64,000 nt of DNA from contig NZ_CABVQK010000014.1 in assembly GCF_902499335.1 (NCBI RefSeq), forward strand, positions 124,001 to 188,000. The letters are read 5' to 3'. How positions within the stretch are numbered: position 1 is the stretch's first letter; every line of letters starts with the position of its first letter. Origin of the DNA: Burkholderia lata (GTDB lineage Bacteria; Pseudomonadota; Gammaproteobacteria; Burkholderiales; Burkholderiaceae). Positions 44,039 through 52,454 of this stretch are shown one piece after another. The notes under the pieces were generated by a model that searched no databases, had not been told where the DNA came from, and saw only the letters and a program-made list of their open reading frames with translations. The translations under genes and the position numbers were made by a program.

Positions 44039-44641
44039 TCACGCGGTGGCGGCCCTGCGTACGATCAACCGGTGCACACGCTTGCCGGACGATGCGCTGA
44101 CGACCTCGTGCTCGTCGATCACCTGCGTGCCCGCGCCGAGCGCCGCCCGCATCCGCGCCGAATCGAGCGGCGTGTAGAGGCGGCCGCGCTCGTCGCGCAA
44201 CACGCCGTTTCCGGCCACCCGCCAGCTCATGTACAACGTACCGCCCGGCATCAGGAGCTCGGCCAGCCGCGTGGCGGCGGCCGCCGCGTCCGCCTGTTCG
44301 AGATGCATGACGACCGTTTCGCACAGCACGTTGCGAAACGCACCGGACGGCACGCCGGCCAGCGCCGGCAGTGTGGCCAGCTCGAAGGTGAGATCCGGAT
44401 GGCGGCGCCGCGCCTCGTCGAGCAGCGCGGCGCTCGCGTCGTAGCCGCGCACGTCGAAGCCGCGCGACGCGAGCCAGGCCGTATCGCGCCCGGCTCCGCA
44501 GCCGACGTCCGCGGTCGGCCCCGGCGAGAAATGCTGCTCCAGCAGCGCGTACATGTCGTCGGGCGCAGCCTGGTCGAGCCAGTCCTGCGCGTATTGCGCG
44601 GCATGAGCGTCGTAGGCATCGAGAGTCGGGCGATCCACCAT
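44039..44641 (-). CDS. Class I SAM-dependent methyltransferase
   Basis: A 200-residue Rossmann methyltransferase. Motif I is TADVGCGAGRDTAWLASRG, the acidic residue follows in VRGYDASAALLDEA, and MHLEQADAAAAATRLAELL with LMPGGTLYMSWR fits motifs IV-V. It looks like the Methyltransf_11/25 group and no substrate can be given. It is convergent with the EAL-protein gene with a gap of 22 bp. Confidence 0.88.
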   Translation of the reverse strand: MVDRPTLDAYDAHAAQYAQDWLDQAAPDDMYALLEQHFSPGPTADVGCGAGRDTAWLASRGFDVRGYDASAALLDEARRRHPDLTFELATLPALAGVPSGAFRNVLCETVVMHLEQADAAAAATRLAELLMPGGTLYMSWRVAGNGVLRDERGRLYTPLDSARMRAALGAGTQVIDEHEVVSASSGKRVHRLIVRRAATA

Positions 44642-44746
44642 GGTGACGGCTCCGCATAGGCGTCGTATGACGCACCCCGCATCTTAGCCGTTGCACACCC
44701 GGTGCGGCAGCACGCGCACGCTCCGTGTGACGGGTTGCGCGGCCCC

Positions 44747-45793
44747 CTAAGCGGCCCGCACGTCGCCCGCGCGCGGCGCCTGCGCGATCAACTCGGCCCA
44801 CAGCGCATCGCCGCGCCAGGCCGGGCGCGCCGTCGCGCGCTCCGCGTCATGCACGAGCGCGCAGAGTCGAGCATTGACGGGCGCCTGCGCGCCAAAGCGC
44901 GCGGCCAGCCGCACGACCTCGCCGTTGATCCACTCGACTTCCGTCGCCCGCCCCGCCGCGAGATCGTCGGACATCGACGAACGCGCGAGCGGGTCGATCG
45001 CAAGCATCCGGCCGCCGAGCACGCGGAACGCGGCATCGGGCAAGTCGAGCACGGCCGGGATCCACGCGGCCGGCAACGGTGTCAGCCGCGCGGGCCGGAT
45101 CGCGGCCCGCGTCAGCCAGTGCAGCGCTTCGCGCTGCGCAAGCGCGACGCAGCGCCGGTACGCACGTTGCGCGAGTTCGTCGCGCAGCGGCAGGTTCGCG
45201 AGCGCATTGACCGCGTTGTTCAGGTTGAGCAGCAGCTTGGCCCACTGCACGGCCCGCATGTCGCGATGCAGCGCAAGCGGCAGCCCGGCGCGCGCGAATG
45301 CACCGGTGAACGGCTGCAGCGCGGCAGATGCGTCGGCCGCCAGCGCACCGGCCGAGCCCTGGTGAAACACACCGGGCTCGCGCTCGATCACGTTGAACGG
45401 CACCATGCCGGCCAGCACGGTGGCTTGCGGCAGCGCTTCGCGCAGCACGTCGTCGTTGTGCAGGCCGTTCTGGAAGCTGATCACGACCGTGCCGGGCCGC
45501 AGCACGCCGGCAAGCTGCGCCGCGGCCTCACGCGTCGCGGCCGATTTCACCGCGACGAGCACGAGCCGTGCGGCTGCCGCAGCCGCCGGATCGGTCGCGA
45601 ACACGACATCGGCCGGGGCAAGCGCCGCACGATAGCCGCGCTGGTCGGTCAGCGTCAGCCCGTGCCGATGAATTGCGTCGCCGATCCGCGCTCGGCCGAC
45701 GAGCGTCACATTCGCGCCGGCCACCGCGAGCCGTCCGCCGAGATAGCAGCCGACGGCGCCCGCGCCGAACACGCAGACCGGTGCGTCAGACAT
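44747..45793 (-). CDS. panE: 2-dehydropantoate 2-reductase (ketopantoate reductase)
   Basis: 348 residues. The N-terminal NADPH site is CVFGAGAVGCYLGGRLA (residues 7-23). The domain border has LVLVAVKSAATREAAAQL and SFQNGLHN, and the C-terminal helical domain contains KLLLNLNNAVNALA with the catalytic Lys, plus SSMSDDLAAGRATEVEWING with the conserved Ser, Asp and Glu. It reduces ketopantoate to pantoate for CoA synthesis. It overlaps the upstream DUF962 gene by eight bases, so both are cotranscribed. Confidence 0.93.
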   Translation of the reverse strand: MSDAPVCVFGAGAVGCYLGGRLAVAGANVTLVGRARIGDAIHRHGLTLTDQRGYRAALAPADVVFATDPAAAAAARLVLVAVKSAATREAAAQLAGVLRPGTVVISFQNGLHNDDVLREALPQATVLAGMVPFNVIEREPGVFHQGSAGALAADASAALQPFTGAFARAGLPLALHRDMRAVQWAKLLLNLNNAVNALANLPLRDELAQRAYRRCVALAQREALHWLTRAAIRPARLTPLPAAWIPAVLDLPDAAFRVLGGRMLAIDPLARSSMSDDLAAGRATEVEWINGEVVRLAARFGAQAPVNARLCALVHDAERATARPAWRGDALWAELIAQAPRAGDVRAA

Positions 45794-46310
45794 GCGAATG
45801 CGCGCCGCCGTGCACGGGACCGGCCCGCCGCTCGACTTCGCGGCGCACGTCGCCGCGCAGCCCCGCGAAGAATGCGACTTCGGCGACGACGAACAGCGGA
45901 CCGACCATCAAGCCGACCAGATCATCGACGAATGCGGGCTTGCGCCCTTCGAACCAGTGCCCGACGAACTGCACGATCCAGCCGACGACGAACGCGCCGA
46001 TGCCGATCGCGAGCCATTGCGCGGTCGGCAGCAACGCAAGCGCCTGCGCGGCCCACAGGCCGAGCGCGAACAGTGCGGTCATCACGATCCCGAACCGCAG
46101 GTCGAGACGCAGGTAGAACACCGCGAACGCGACGGCGAGCAGCAGCGCCGGCGACAGCGCGACGCCGGCCAGCATCCCGAGCGCCGGCCGCGACAGCAGC
46201 ACCTCGGCCGCGAATACGATCATCGGGATCCCGACCAGGTGCGTCGCGATGTTGCGCGCGTCGCGATGGTAGGCCGCATACTGGGAAAGATGGTCTTCGA
46301 GCGTCTTCAT
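45786..46310 (-). CDS. DUF962/Mpo1-like membrane protein
   Basis: 174 residues from the ATG at 46310 (AGGAG five bases upstream). It starts MKTLEDHLSQYAAYHRDARN and has about four hydrophobic helices. The conserved family residues are visible: YHRDARNIATHLVGIP at the N-terminus and VGHWFEGRKPAFVDDL near residues 125-140. The yeast member Mpo1 is an Fe-dependent dioxygenase of fatty-acid alpha-oxidation; the histidine pattern is kept here, but bacterial function is unknown. It is the first gene of a pair with panE. Confidence 0.88.
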   Translation of the reverse strand: MKTLEDHLSQYAAYHRDARNIATHLVGIPMIVFAAEVLLSRPALGMLAGVALSPALLLAVAFAVFYLRLDLRFGIVMTALFALGLWAAQALALLPTAQWLAIGIGAFVVGWIVQFVGHWFEGRKPAFVDDLVGLMVGPLFVVAEVAFFAGLRGDVRREVERRAGPVHGGAHSHV

Positions 46311-46391
46311 CGCGTCTCCTGGTCGGTCGTTGAGCGCTATGATGCGCGTCACGCCCAAGAACCTCTGTCAGCTACCCGACATCGCGTGCCC

Positions 46392-47099
46392 ATGCCCTCT
46401 TCGCTCGCCCCGTACCTGCCGCAGATCGAAGCGAACCCGTGGTTCGCCACGCTGCCGCCCGCGTTGCGCGCGGACCTGCTCGCCCGCGCGGCGCTGCGCC
46501 GGCTGCCGGCCGGCCACGCGCTGTTCCGGCGCGGCGACCCGCCGTGCGGGCTGTACGCCGTACTGGCCGGTTCACTCACGATAGGTGCGGTCGACCCGCA
46601 GGGCAAGGAAGCGCTGCTGACGGTGGCCGAGCCCGTCACCTGGTTCGGCGAAATCGCGCTGTTTGACAGCCAGCCGCGCACGCACGACGCAATCGCACTC
46701 GACGACGCGCTGCTGCTGCACGTCCCGCAGGCCGCGTTGCTCGCGATCCTCGACGCGACGCCGCAATACTGGCGGCAATTCGCGCTGCTGATGGCGCAGA
46801 AGCTGCGCCTGAGCTTCCTGACCGTCGAATCGATGAGCGTGATGCCGGCCGCGCAGCGGCTCGCCGCCCGCCTGCTGATGATCGCCGACGGCTATGGCGG
46901 GATCAGTGCCGGCCGCACCCGCATCCGGCTGTCGCAGGAAAAACTCGCGGCGATGCTGTCGCTGACGCGGCAGACCACCAACCAGTTGCTGAAGGCGCTG
47001 CAGGCCGACGGCGTCGTGCGGCTGCACGTCGGCGAAATCGAGCTCGTCGACGTGGACGCGCTGAGGCGCACGAGCGGGTTGCCCGACAGCCCGCGCTGA
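46392..47099 (+). CDS. Crp/Fnr-family transcriptional regulator
   Basis: 235 residues. The N-terminal cyclic-nucleotide-binding fold has FRRGDPPCGLYAVLAGSLTI and WFGEIALFDSQPRTHDA. The C-terminal winged helix reads IRLSQEKLAAMLSLTRQTTN followed by QLLKALQADGVVRLHVG. No N-terminal Cys cluster of the Fnr type is present. The cAMP-contact Arg-Ser pair is replaced (PRTHDA), so cAMP may not be the ligand. It is divergent from the DUF962-panE pair and could control it, or the chromate transporter gene downstream. Confidence 0.9.
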   Translation: MPSSLAPYLPQIEANPWFATLPPALRADLLARAALRRLPAGHALFRRGDPPCGLYAVLAGSLTIGAVDPQGKEALLTVAEPVTWFGEIALFDSQPRTHDAIALDDALLLHVPQAALLAILDATPQYWRQFALLMAQKLRLSFLTVESMSVMPAAQRLAARLLMIADGYGGISAGRTRIRLSQEKLAAMLSLTRQTTNQLLKALQADGVVRLHVGEIELVDVDALRRTSGLPDSPR

Positions 47100-47185
47100 A
47101 TCCCTGCGCCACCGTTGCGCGGCCTCCCCGCCTTTACCGCGTTGCGCTATCGTGGCGGCTCGTCCGTTCATCCACCCGCGCCGCC

Positions 47186-48397
47186 TTGAGCACGTCGACC
47201 GCCTCCGCTCCCTCCCGCCATCCCTGGCCGGTGTTCGTCGCATTTCTGCGGCTCGGCCTCACATCGTTTGGCGGCCCGGTCGCACATCTTGGCTACTTCC
47301 GCACCGAGTTCGTCACGCAGCGCGGCTGGCTCACCGAGCGCACGTACGCGGATCTCGTCGGGCTGTGCCAGTTCTTGCCGGGGCCCGCGAGCAGCCAGGT
47401 CGGGATGGCCATCGGCCTCGCGCGCGCCGGCTACGCGGGCATGTTCGCCGCGTGGCTCGGCTTCACGCTGCCGTCGGCGCTGCTGATGATGCTGTTCGCG
47501 CTCGGCGTGCATGCAACCGGCGCGCCGATCGAGGCCGGCGCGCTGCACGGGCTGCGCATCGTGTCGGTCGCCGTGATCGCGCAAGCCGTGTGGGGCATGG
47601 CGCGTACGCTGTGCCCGGATGCGCGCTGCGTCACGCTGATGGCCGCGGCCGCCTGCGTCGCGCTGCTCGCGCCGGCCGCGTGGACGCAGGTTGCGGTGAT
47701 TGTCGCGGCCGGGCTGGCCGGCCTCGTGCTGCTGCCGCAACCGGCACGCGGCGCCCACGATCCGTTGCCGCTGCACGTGTCGCCCCGTGCGGGCGTGCTG
47801 TGGCTAGCGCTGTTCGCGGCACTGCTCGTCGTGCTGCCGTTCGCAGCCCGCGGGCTGCGCTCCGATGCGCTCGCCGTGGTCGACGCGTTCTTCCGTACAG
47901 GTGCGCTCGTGTTCGGCGGCGGGCACGTGGTGCTGCCGCTGCTGCAGGCGGCCGTCGTCGCGCCCGGCTGGGTCGGCGATGCGGCGTTCCTGGCCGGATA
48001 TGGCGTCGCGCAGGCCGTGCCGGGGCCGCTGTTCACGTTCTCGGCGTTCCTCGGCGCGTCGCTGCGCAACGCGCCGAACGGCTGGCTCGGCGGCACGATC
48101 GCGCTGGTGTCGATTTTCGCGCCGTCGTTCCTGCTGGTGGCCGGCACCGCGCCGTTCTGGGAACGGCTGCGCCGCAGCACGCGGATGCAGGCCGCGCTCG
48201 CGGGCGTGAACGCGGCCGTCGTCGGCCTGCTGCTCGCCGCGCTCTATCACCCCGTCTGGACCGACACGATCGTGGCGCCGCGCGATCTGGCCGCCGCGCT
48301 CGTCGCATTCGTCGCGCTGGTGTTCTGGCGCGTGCCGCCATGGGCCGTCGTGATCGCGAGCGCGGCGCTCGGCTGGGGGCTCGGCATCCTGGCCTGA
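47186..48397 (+). CDS. chrA: Chromate transporter, CHR family (two-domain)
   Basis: 403 residues with two homologous halves. The first repeat begins FLRLGLTSFGGPVAHLGYF followed by LCQFLPGPASSQ; the second begins FFRTGALVFGGGHVVLPLL followed by YGVAQAVPGPLFTFSAFLG. Such long-chain CHR proteins export chromate, and some act on sulfate. The predicted TTG start at 47186 lacks a clear ribosome site, so the N-terminus is uncertain. No chrB is visible; a Crp-type regulator gene lies upstream. Confidence 0.92.
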   Translation: MSTSTASAPSRHPWPVFVAFLRLGLTSFGGPVAHLGYFRTEFVTQRGWLTERTYADLVGLCQFLPGPASSQVGMAIGLARAGYAGMFAAWLGFTLPSALLMMLFALGVHATGAPIEAGALHGLRIVSVAVIAQAVWGMARTLCPDARCVTLMAAAACVALLAPAAWTQVAVIVAAGLAGLVLLPQPARGAHDPLPLHVSPRAGVLWLALFAALLVVLPFAARGLRSDALAVVDAFFRTGALVFGGGHVVLPLLQAAVVAPGWVGDAAFLAGYGVAQAVPGPLFTFSAFLGASLRNAPNGWLGGTIALVSIFAPSFLLVAGTAPFWERLRRSTRMQAALAGVNAAVVGLLLAALYHPVWTDTIVAPRDLAAALVAFVALVFWRVPPWAVVIASAALGWGLGILA

Positions 48398-48434
48398 CCC
48401 GGCAAACGCGGCAGGTTCCAACGCGACAGAAAAC

Positions 48435-48465
48435 AAAAAAGCCCTCGAAACGAGGGCTTTTTTTG
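48435..48465. terminator. Bidirectional terminator between chrA and sodB
   Basis: Stem AAAAAAGCCCTCG / CGAGGGCTTTTTT with an AAA loop, between convergent genes. Confidence 0.92.
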
Positions 48466-48505
48466 ATGGGTGCCGCGCGCCGTAGCAGCGCGCAGGCGCC
48501 GGACT

Positions 48506-49084
48506 TTACGCGAAGTTCTTTGCTGCGAAGTCCCAGTTCACGATGTTCCAGAACGCTTCGACGAACTTCGGACGTGCGTTGCGGTAGTCGATGTAGTACG
48601 CGTGTTCCCACACGTCGATCGTCAGCAGTGCCTTGTCGGCGGTCGTCAGCGGCGTTGCTGCGTTGCTCGTCGACACGATGTCGAGCGAACCGTCAGCCTT
48701 CTTCACGAGCCATGCCCAGCCCGAACCGAACGTGCCGACTGCGGCCTTCGTGAACGCTTCCTTGAAGGCGTCGTACGAACCCCACTTCGCGTTGATCGCG
48801 TCGCCCAGCGCGCCCGTCGGTGCGCCGCCGCCGTTCGGCGACAGGCTGTTCCAGAAGAACGTGTGGTTCCAGATTTGCGCGGCGTTGTTGAAGATGCCGC
48901 CCGATGACTTCTTCACGATCTCTTCCAGCGACAGGTTTTCGAATTCCGTGCCCGGGATCAGATTGTTCAGGTTCGTCACATAAGCCTGATGATGCTTGCC
49001 GTAGTGGTACTGGATCGTCTCGAGCGAGATGGTCGGCGCGAGTGCGTCTTCAGCGTACGGGAGCGGCGGGAGCGTATGAGCCAT
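48506..49084 (-). CDS. sodB: Superoxide dismutase [Fe]
   Basis: A 192-residue enzyme converting superoxide to H2O2 and O2. Metal ligands are H27, H74, D157 and H161 (the last two in IDVWEHAYYIDYRNARP). The iron type is indicated by Gln70 in NNAAQIWNHTFFWNS and by the family-typical length. A promoter with TTGCGG and TACAAT lies 57-85 bp upstream and GAAGGA precedes the ATG. Confidence 0.98.
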   Translation of the reverse strand: MAHTLPPLPYAEDALAPTISLETIQYHYGKHHQAYVTNLNNLIPGTEFENLSLEEIVKKSSGGIFNNAAQIWNHTFFWNSLSPNGGGAPTGALGDAINAKWGSYDAFKEAFTKAAVGTFGSGWAWLVKKADGSLDIVSTSNAATPLTTADKALLTIDVWEHAYYIDYRNARPKFVEAFWNIVNWDFAAKNFA

Positions 49085-49140
49085 GGCGATTCCTTCGTTG
49101 AGTATGTAGGGAGGCTGTGTTGGATGCTGCCGAGCGTCCG

Positions 49141-49169
49141 ATTGTAGGCGAGGACGAATAACCCCGCAA
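49141..49169 (-). promoter_or_regulatory. Candidate sodB promoter
   Basis: On the minus strand TTGCGG (49169-49164) and TACAAT (49146-49141) are separated by 17 bp. The leader would be about 50 nt. Confidence 0.6.
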
Positions 49170-49307
49170 ACTCACGGGCCATTTATCCGCGGTATGCGGA
49201 AAAGCGATGTTGGCGCATCGTCCGGCGGGACGAGCCGGCGATGCGCAGCATCCGTTCCAGCGCGGTTTACCCGTCGCGCGACCTTCGCTGCGCGCGCACC
49301 GGTTACG

Positions 49308-50690
49308 TCAGATCGTATCGGTCAGCCGCGGCTGCACATCGGCCAGCGACACGTCGGCCGAGCCTTCCGCGAGGTGCACGGTCAGGCGGCGCTGCGGCTT
49401 CAGCGCGTTCGGCGTGCGCACCGCGCGGCCCGTCTGTGCATCGATCAGCGCCGCATAGCCGCGCTCGAGCGTGCGCTGCGGGCTCAGCACCTCGAGCCTT
49501 GCCGCACAGGCTGACACGCGAGCCGTGTCGCGTTCGTGACGGCGCTGCAAGGCCAGCGCAAGACGCTGCGACAGCCCCGCGAGCACCTGGCGCGCCTGCG
49601 ACGGATCGGGCCGTGCGCGCTGCCAGCGCAGTTGCGCGAGCGCGAAACGCGCGCGCGCGTCGCGCACCGGCCGCGACGCCGCCGACGCAAGCCGCACCGC
49701 GAGCTGCTCGACGTGCGTGCGCTGCCGCTGCAGCCGCTCGGCCGGGCTCACCAGCCGGCGCGCGAGCCAGTCGAGCTGCTGCGCGCGCTGTTCGAGCCGG
49801 CGTTCCATGCCGCGCGCGAGCGCTCGCTGGCGCTCGCCGACCTCGCGCAGCAGCAGCGCGCGCTGCGGGCTCGCGAGCTCGGCCGCGCCGGTCGGCGTCG
49901 GCGCACGCACGTCGGCCGCGAAGTCCGCGATCGTGAAATCGGTTTCGTGCCCGACGCCGCTGACGACCGGCAGCTCGCTCGCCGCGATCGCGCGCGCCAG
50001 CGCCTCGTCGTTGAACGACCACAGATCCTCGATCGAACCGCCGCCGCGACAGACCAGCAGCACGTCGACCTCGCGGCGCGCATTCGCGGCCTCGACGGCC
50101 GCGACAAGCTTTTCGGCGGAACCGGCACCCTGCACGGGCGCCGGATAGACGATCACCGGAATGTGCGGCGCGCGGCGGGCGAGCGTGGTCAGCACGTCGC
50201 GCAGCGCGGCCGCCTGCAGCGACGTGACGATGCCGATCGCGCGCGGGTGGGCCGGCAGCGGCCGCTTGCGCTCGGGCGCGAACAGTCCCTCGCTCTCGAG
50301 CTGCGCCTTCAGCCGCAGGAACGCCTCGTACAGGCGCCCCTGGCCCGTGCGCCGCACGGCCTCGACGTTGAGCTGCACTTCGCCGCGCGGCTCATACATC
50401 GTGACGACCGCGCGCACTTCGATCCGGTCGCCTTCGCGCGGCGTGAACTCCGCATATTGCGCGCGGCCGCGGAACATCACGCAGCGCATCTGCGCCTGCT
50501 GGTCCTTGATCGAGAAATACCAGTGGCCGCTCGCGGCGCGCGTGAAATTCGACACTTCGCCCGAAATCCACAGCAGCGGAAACGAGCGCTCGAGCATCGT
50601 CGAAATCGCGCGATTGAGCGCTGAAACGGGAATCACTTCGTCGCCGCCGCGGGTCGCGCCCGGTGCGGCAAATGGGGTGTCGGAAGGCAT
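49308..50690 (-). CDS. xseA: Exodeoxyribonuclease VII large subunit
   Basis: 460 residues from MPSDTPFAAPGATRGG; a much longer in-frame extension up to 50897 lacks family similarity. The N-terminal OB fold has VSALNRAISTMLERSFPLLW and GEVSNFTRAASGHWYFSIKD. The catalytic core follows: PRAIGIVTSLQAAALRDVL, VYPAPVQGAGS, LLVCRGGGSIEDLWSFNDE and VVSGVGHETDFTIADFAAD. The C-terminal half is Arg/Gln-rich coiled coil. With XseB it degrades single-stranded DNA. xseB is not adjacent. Confidence 0.96.
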   Translation of the reverse strand: MPSDTPFAAPGATRGGDEVIPVSALNRAISTMLERSFPLLWISGEVSNFTRAASGHWYFSIKDQQAQMRCVMFRGRAQYAEFTPREGDRIEVRAVVTMYEPRGEVQLNVEAVRRTGQGRLYEAFLRLKAQLESEGLFAPERKRPLPAHPRAIGIVTSLQAAALRDVLTTLARRAPHIPVIVYPAPVQGAGSAEKLVAAVEAANARREVDVLLVCRGGGSIEDLWSFNDEALARAIAASELPVVSGVGHETDFTIADFAADVRAPTPTGAAELASPQRALLLREVGERQRALARGMERRLEQRAQQLDWLARRLVSPAERLQRQRTHVEQLAVRLASAASRPVRDARARFALAQLRWQRARPDPSQARQVLAGLSQRLALALQRRHERDTARVSACAARLEVLSPQRTLERGYAALIDAQTGRAVRTPNALKPQRRLTVHLAEGSADVSLADVQPRLTDTI

Positions 50691-51140
50691 GGACGCTCGG
50701 ATGAATGCTGGCGGCGACACGATAGTCCGACACGCGCGCGACGTCCAGCGGCGGACGCATGCGCGGTGACATTCGGAAGGTGTCCACACTTTGGCAATCA
50801 TCGGTCTAAAACGCAGGAAAACCGCTGAAAAATACAGACAATTCCCCGTAACACATTGATTTTTATATATTTTTAAACCTTTCTGAATGATTCTCATCCG
50901 ATTCGAGGCCCACCCGGCGGGCGTTTGACACCATCGAGCGGGGAGTTTTTCACAGAGTTATCCACAAGCCGCCGCGATCCGGCCCCGTAGGCTGCGGCGG
51001 CCGGTCGCGCTTGCCGCGCCCGCCTGCGGCGCGCTAGAGTGCCGCCTTCCGCAGACCCCGCGGCATGCGCCGCCCAACGGAGAATCCGCCTTGACGAATC
51101 CGTCCCACGCCGCGGCGCACGACCTGCCGCGCCCGGCCCG
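50691..51140. other. Intergenic region before lpxK with AT-rich core, Fur-like site and DnaA box
   Basis: 450 bp with no recognisable gene. It contains an AT-rich stretch (50855-50880), a possible -10 TATATT at 50866-50871, a Fur-box-like sequence at 50883-50898 and a perfect DnaA box TTATCCACA at 50958-50966. See findings. Confidence 0.55.
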
Positions 51141-52169
51141 ATGAGCGCGCCCGACGGCCCGCTCGCCCGGCTCGAAGCGCGCCTGACGCGCGAATGGCAG
51201 CGCCGCGGCGCGCTCGCGTGGGCGCTCACGCCGTTCGCGTGCGTGTTCGGCCTGTGCGCGGCGCTGCGGCGCACCGCCTACGCACAGGGCTGGAAGAAAC
51301 CAGTCGACGTCGGCGTGCCCGTCGTCGTGGTCGGCAACGTGACCGTCGGCGGCACCGGCAAGACGCCGACCGTGATCGCCCTCGTCGACGCGCTGCGGGC
51401 GGCCGGCTTCACGCCCGGCATCGTGTCGCGCGGCTACGGCGCGAACGTGAAGGCGCCGACCGCCGTCACGGCCGCGTCGCGCGCCAGCGCGGGCGGCGAC
51501 GAACCGCTCCTGATCGCACGCCGCACCGGCGCGCCCGTCTGGGTCTGTCCCGATCGCGTCGCGGCCGCGCAGGCGCTGCGCGCCGCGCATCCGGACGTCG
51601 ACGTGATCGTCAGCGACGACGGCCTGCAGCACTACCGCCTCGCGCGCACGGTCGAGCTCGTCGTGTTCGACCACCGGCTCGGCGGCAACGGCTTCCTGCT
51701 GCCGGCCGGGCCGTTGCGCGAGCCGCTGTCGCGGCACCGCGACGCCACGCTCGTCAACGATCCGTACAGCGGCGCGCTGCCGCCGTGGCCCGACACCTAT
51801 TCACTGGCGCTCACGCCGGGCGCCGCGTGGCACCTCGACCAGCCCGGGCTGCGCCGCCCGCTGTCGCAATTCGCGAACGAGCGCGTGCTCGCCGCGGCCG
51901 GTATCGGCGCGCCGGAACGCTTCTTCGCGACGCTGCGCGCGGCCGGTCTCGCACCCGCGACGCGCGCGCTGCCCGACCACTACGCGTTCGCCGACAATCC
52001 GTTCGTCGACGACGCCGTCGATGCGATCCTGATCACCGAGAAGGATGCAGTAAAATTGGGCGCTTCCTGGCGCGACGCTCGACTGTGGGTTGTCCCCGTC
52101 GAAGCCGCGCTCGACCCTCGCCTCATTGCCCTCGTTGTGGAGAAACTCCGTGGACGCTCGCCTGCTTGA
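51141..52169 (+). CDS. lpxK: Tetraacyldisaccharide 4'-kinase
   Basis: 342 residues from MSAPDGPLARLEARLTREWQ. An N-terminal membrane-associated helix (LAWALTPFACVFGLCAALR) precedes the Walker A loop VVVGNVTVGGTGKTPTVIAL. SRGYGANVKAPT and VSDDGLQHYRLAR are conserved LpxK blocks. It phosphorylates the 4' position of the lipid A precursor on the inner membrane. The gene heads lpxK-trm112-kdsB-adk; its stop lies inside the next gene. Confidence 0.96.
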   Translation: MSAPDGPLARLEARLTREWQRRGALAWALTPFACVFGLCAALRRTAYAQGWKKPVDVGVPVVVVGNVTVGGTGKTPTVIALVDALRAAGFTPGIVSRGYGANVKAPTAVTAASRASAGGDEPLLIARRTGAPVWVCPDRVAAAQALRAAHPDVDVIVSDDGLQHYRLARTVELVVFDHRLGGNGFLLPAGPLREPLSRHRDATLVNDPYSGALPPWPDTYSLALTPGAAWHLDQPGLRRPLSQFANERVLAAAGIGAPERFFATLRAAGLAPATRALPDHYAFADNPFVDDAVDAILITEKDAVKLGASWRDARLWVVPVEAALDPRLIALVVEKLRGRSPA

Positions 52170-52344
52170 AATCCTTGTGTGCCCTATCTGCAAAGGCCCG
52201 CTCCACTATGACCGTGCCGCGCAGGAGCTGATCTGCAACGCGGACAAGCTCGCCTACCCGATCCGCGACGGCATCCCCGTGATGCTGGTCGACGAAGCGC
52301 GCCAGACCGTCGAAGGCACGCCGGTCGACCCGGCCGGCCGCTAA
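52150..52344 (+). CDS. Trm112/UPF0434 family zinc-ribbon-like protein (YcaR)
   Basis: A 64-residue protein. It begins at a GTG with GGAG seven bases upstream and overlaps lpxK by 20 bp. The family pattern DARLLEILVCPICKGPLHYD, ELICNADKLAYPIRDGIPVM is complete, with CPIC and a later Cys. Trm112 homologues activate methyltransferases; the bacterial YcaR is uncharacterised. Its place between lpxK and kdsB is conserved in proteobacteria. Confidence 0.93.
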   Translation: MDARLLEILVCPICKGPLHYDRAAQELICNADKLAYPIRDGIPVMLVDEARQTVEGTPVDPAGR

Positions 52345-52454
52345 GCCGCCCGACCCGGCCCGAGCCGCGGCACGTCCGCGGCCAGGCGCCGAACCCCGCC
52401 GGGCGACCCGCGCCAGACGCGCCGCCCGCTCCGCTCTTCTCACCGCCCTCCCCG

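Noticed and set aside
50691..50897. N-terminal extension of xseA
   Set aside because: No similarity to XseA; MPSDTPFAAP at 50690 leads directly into the OB fold.
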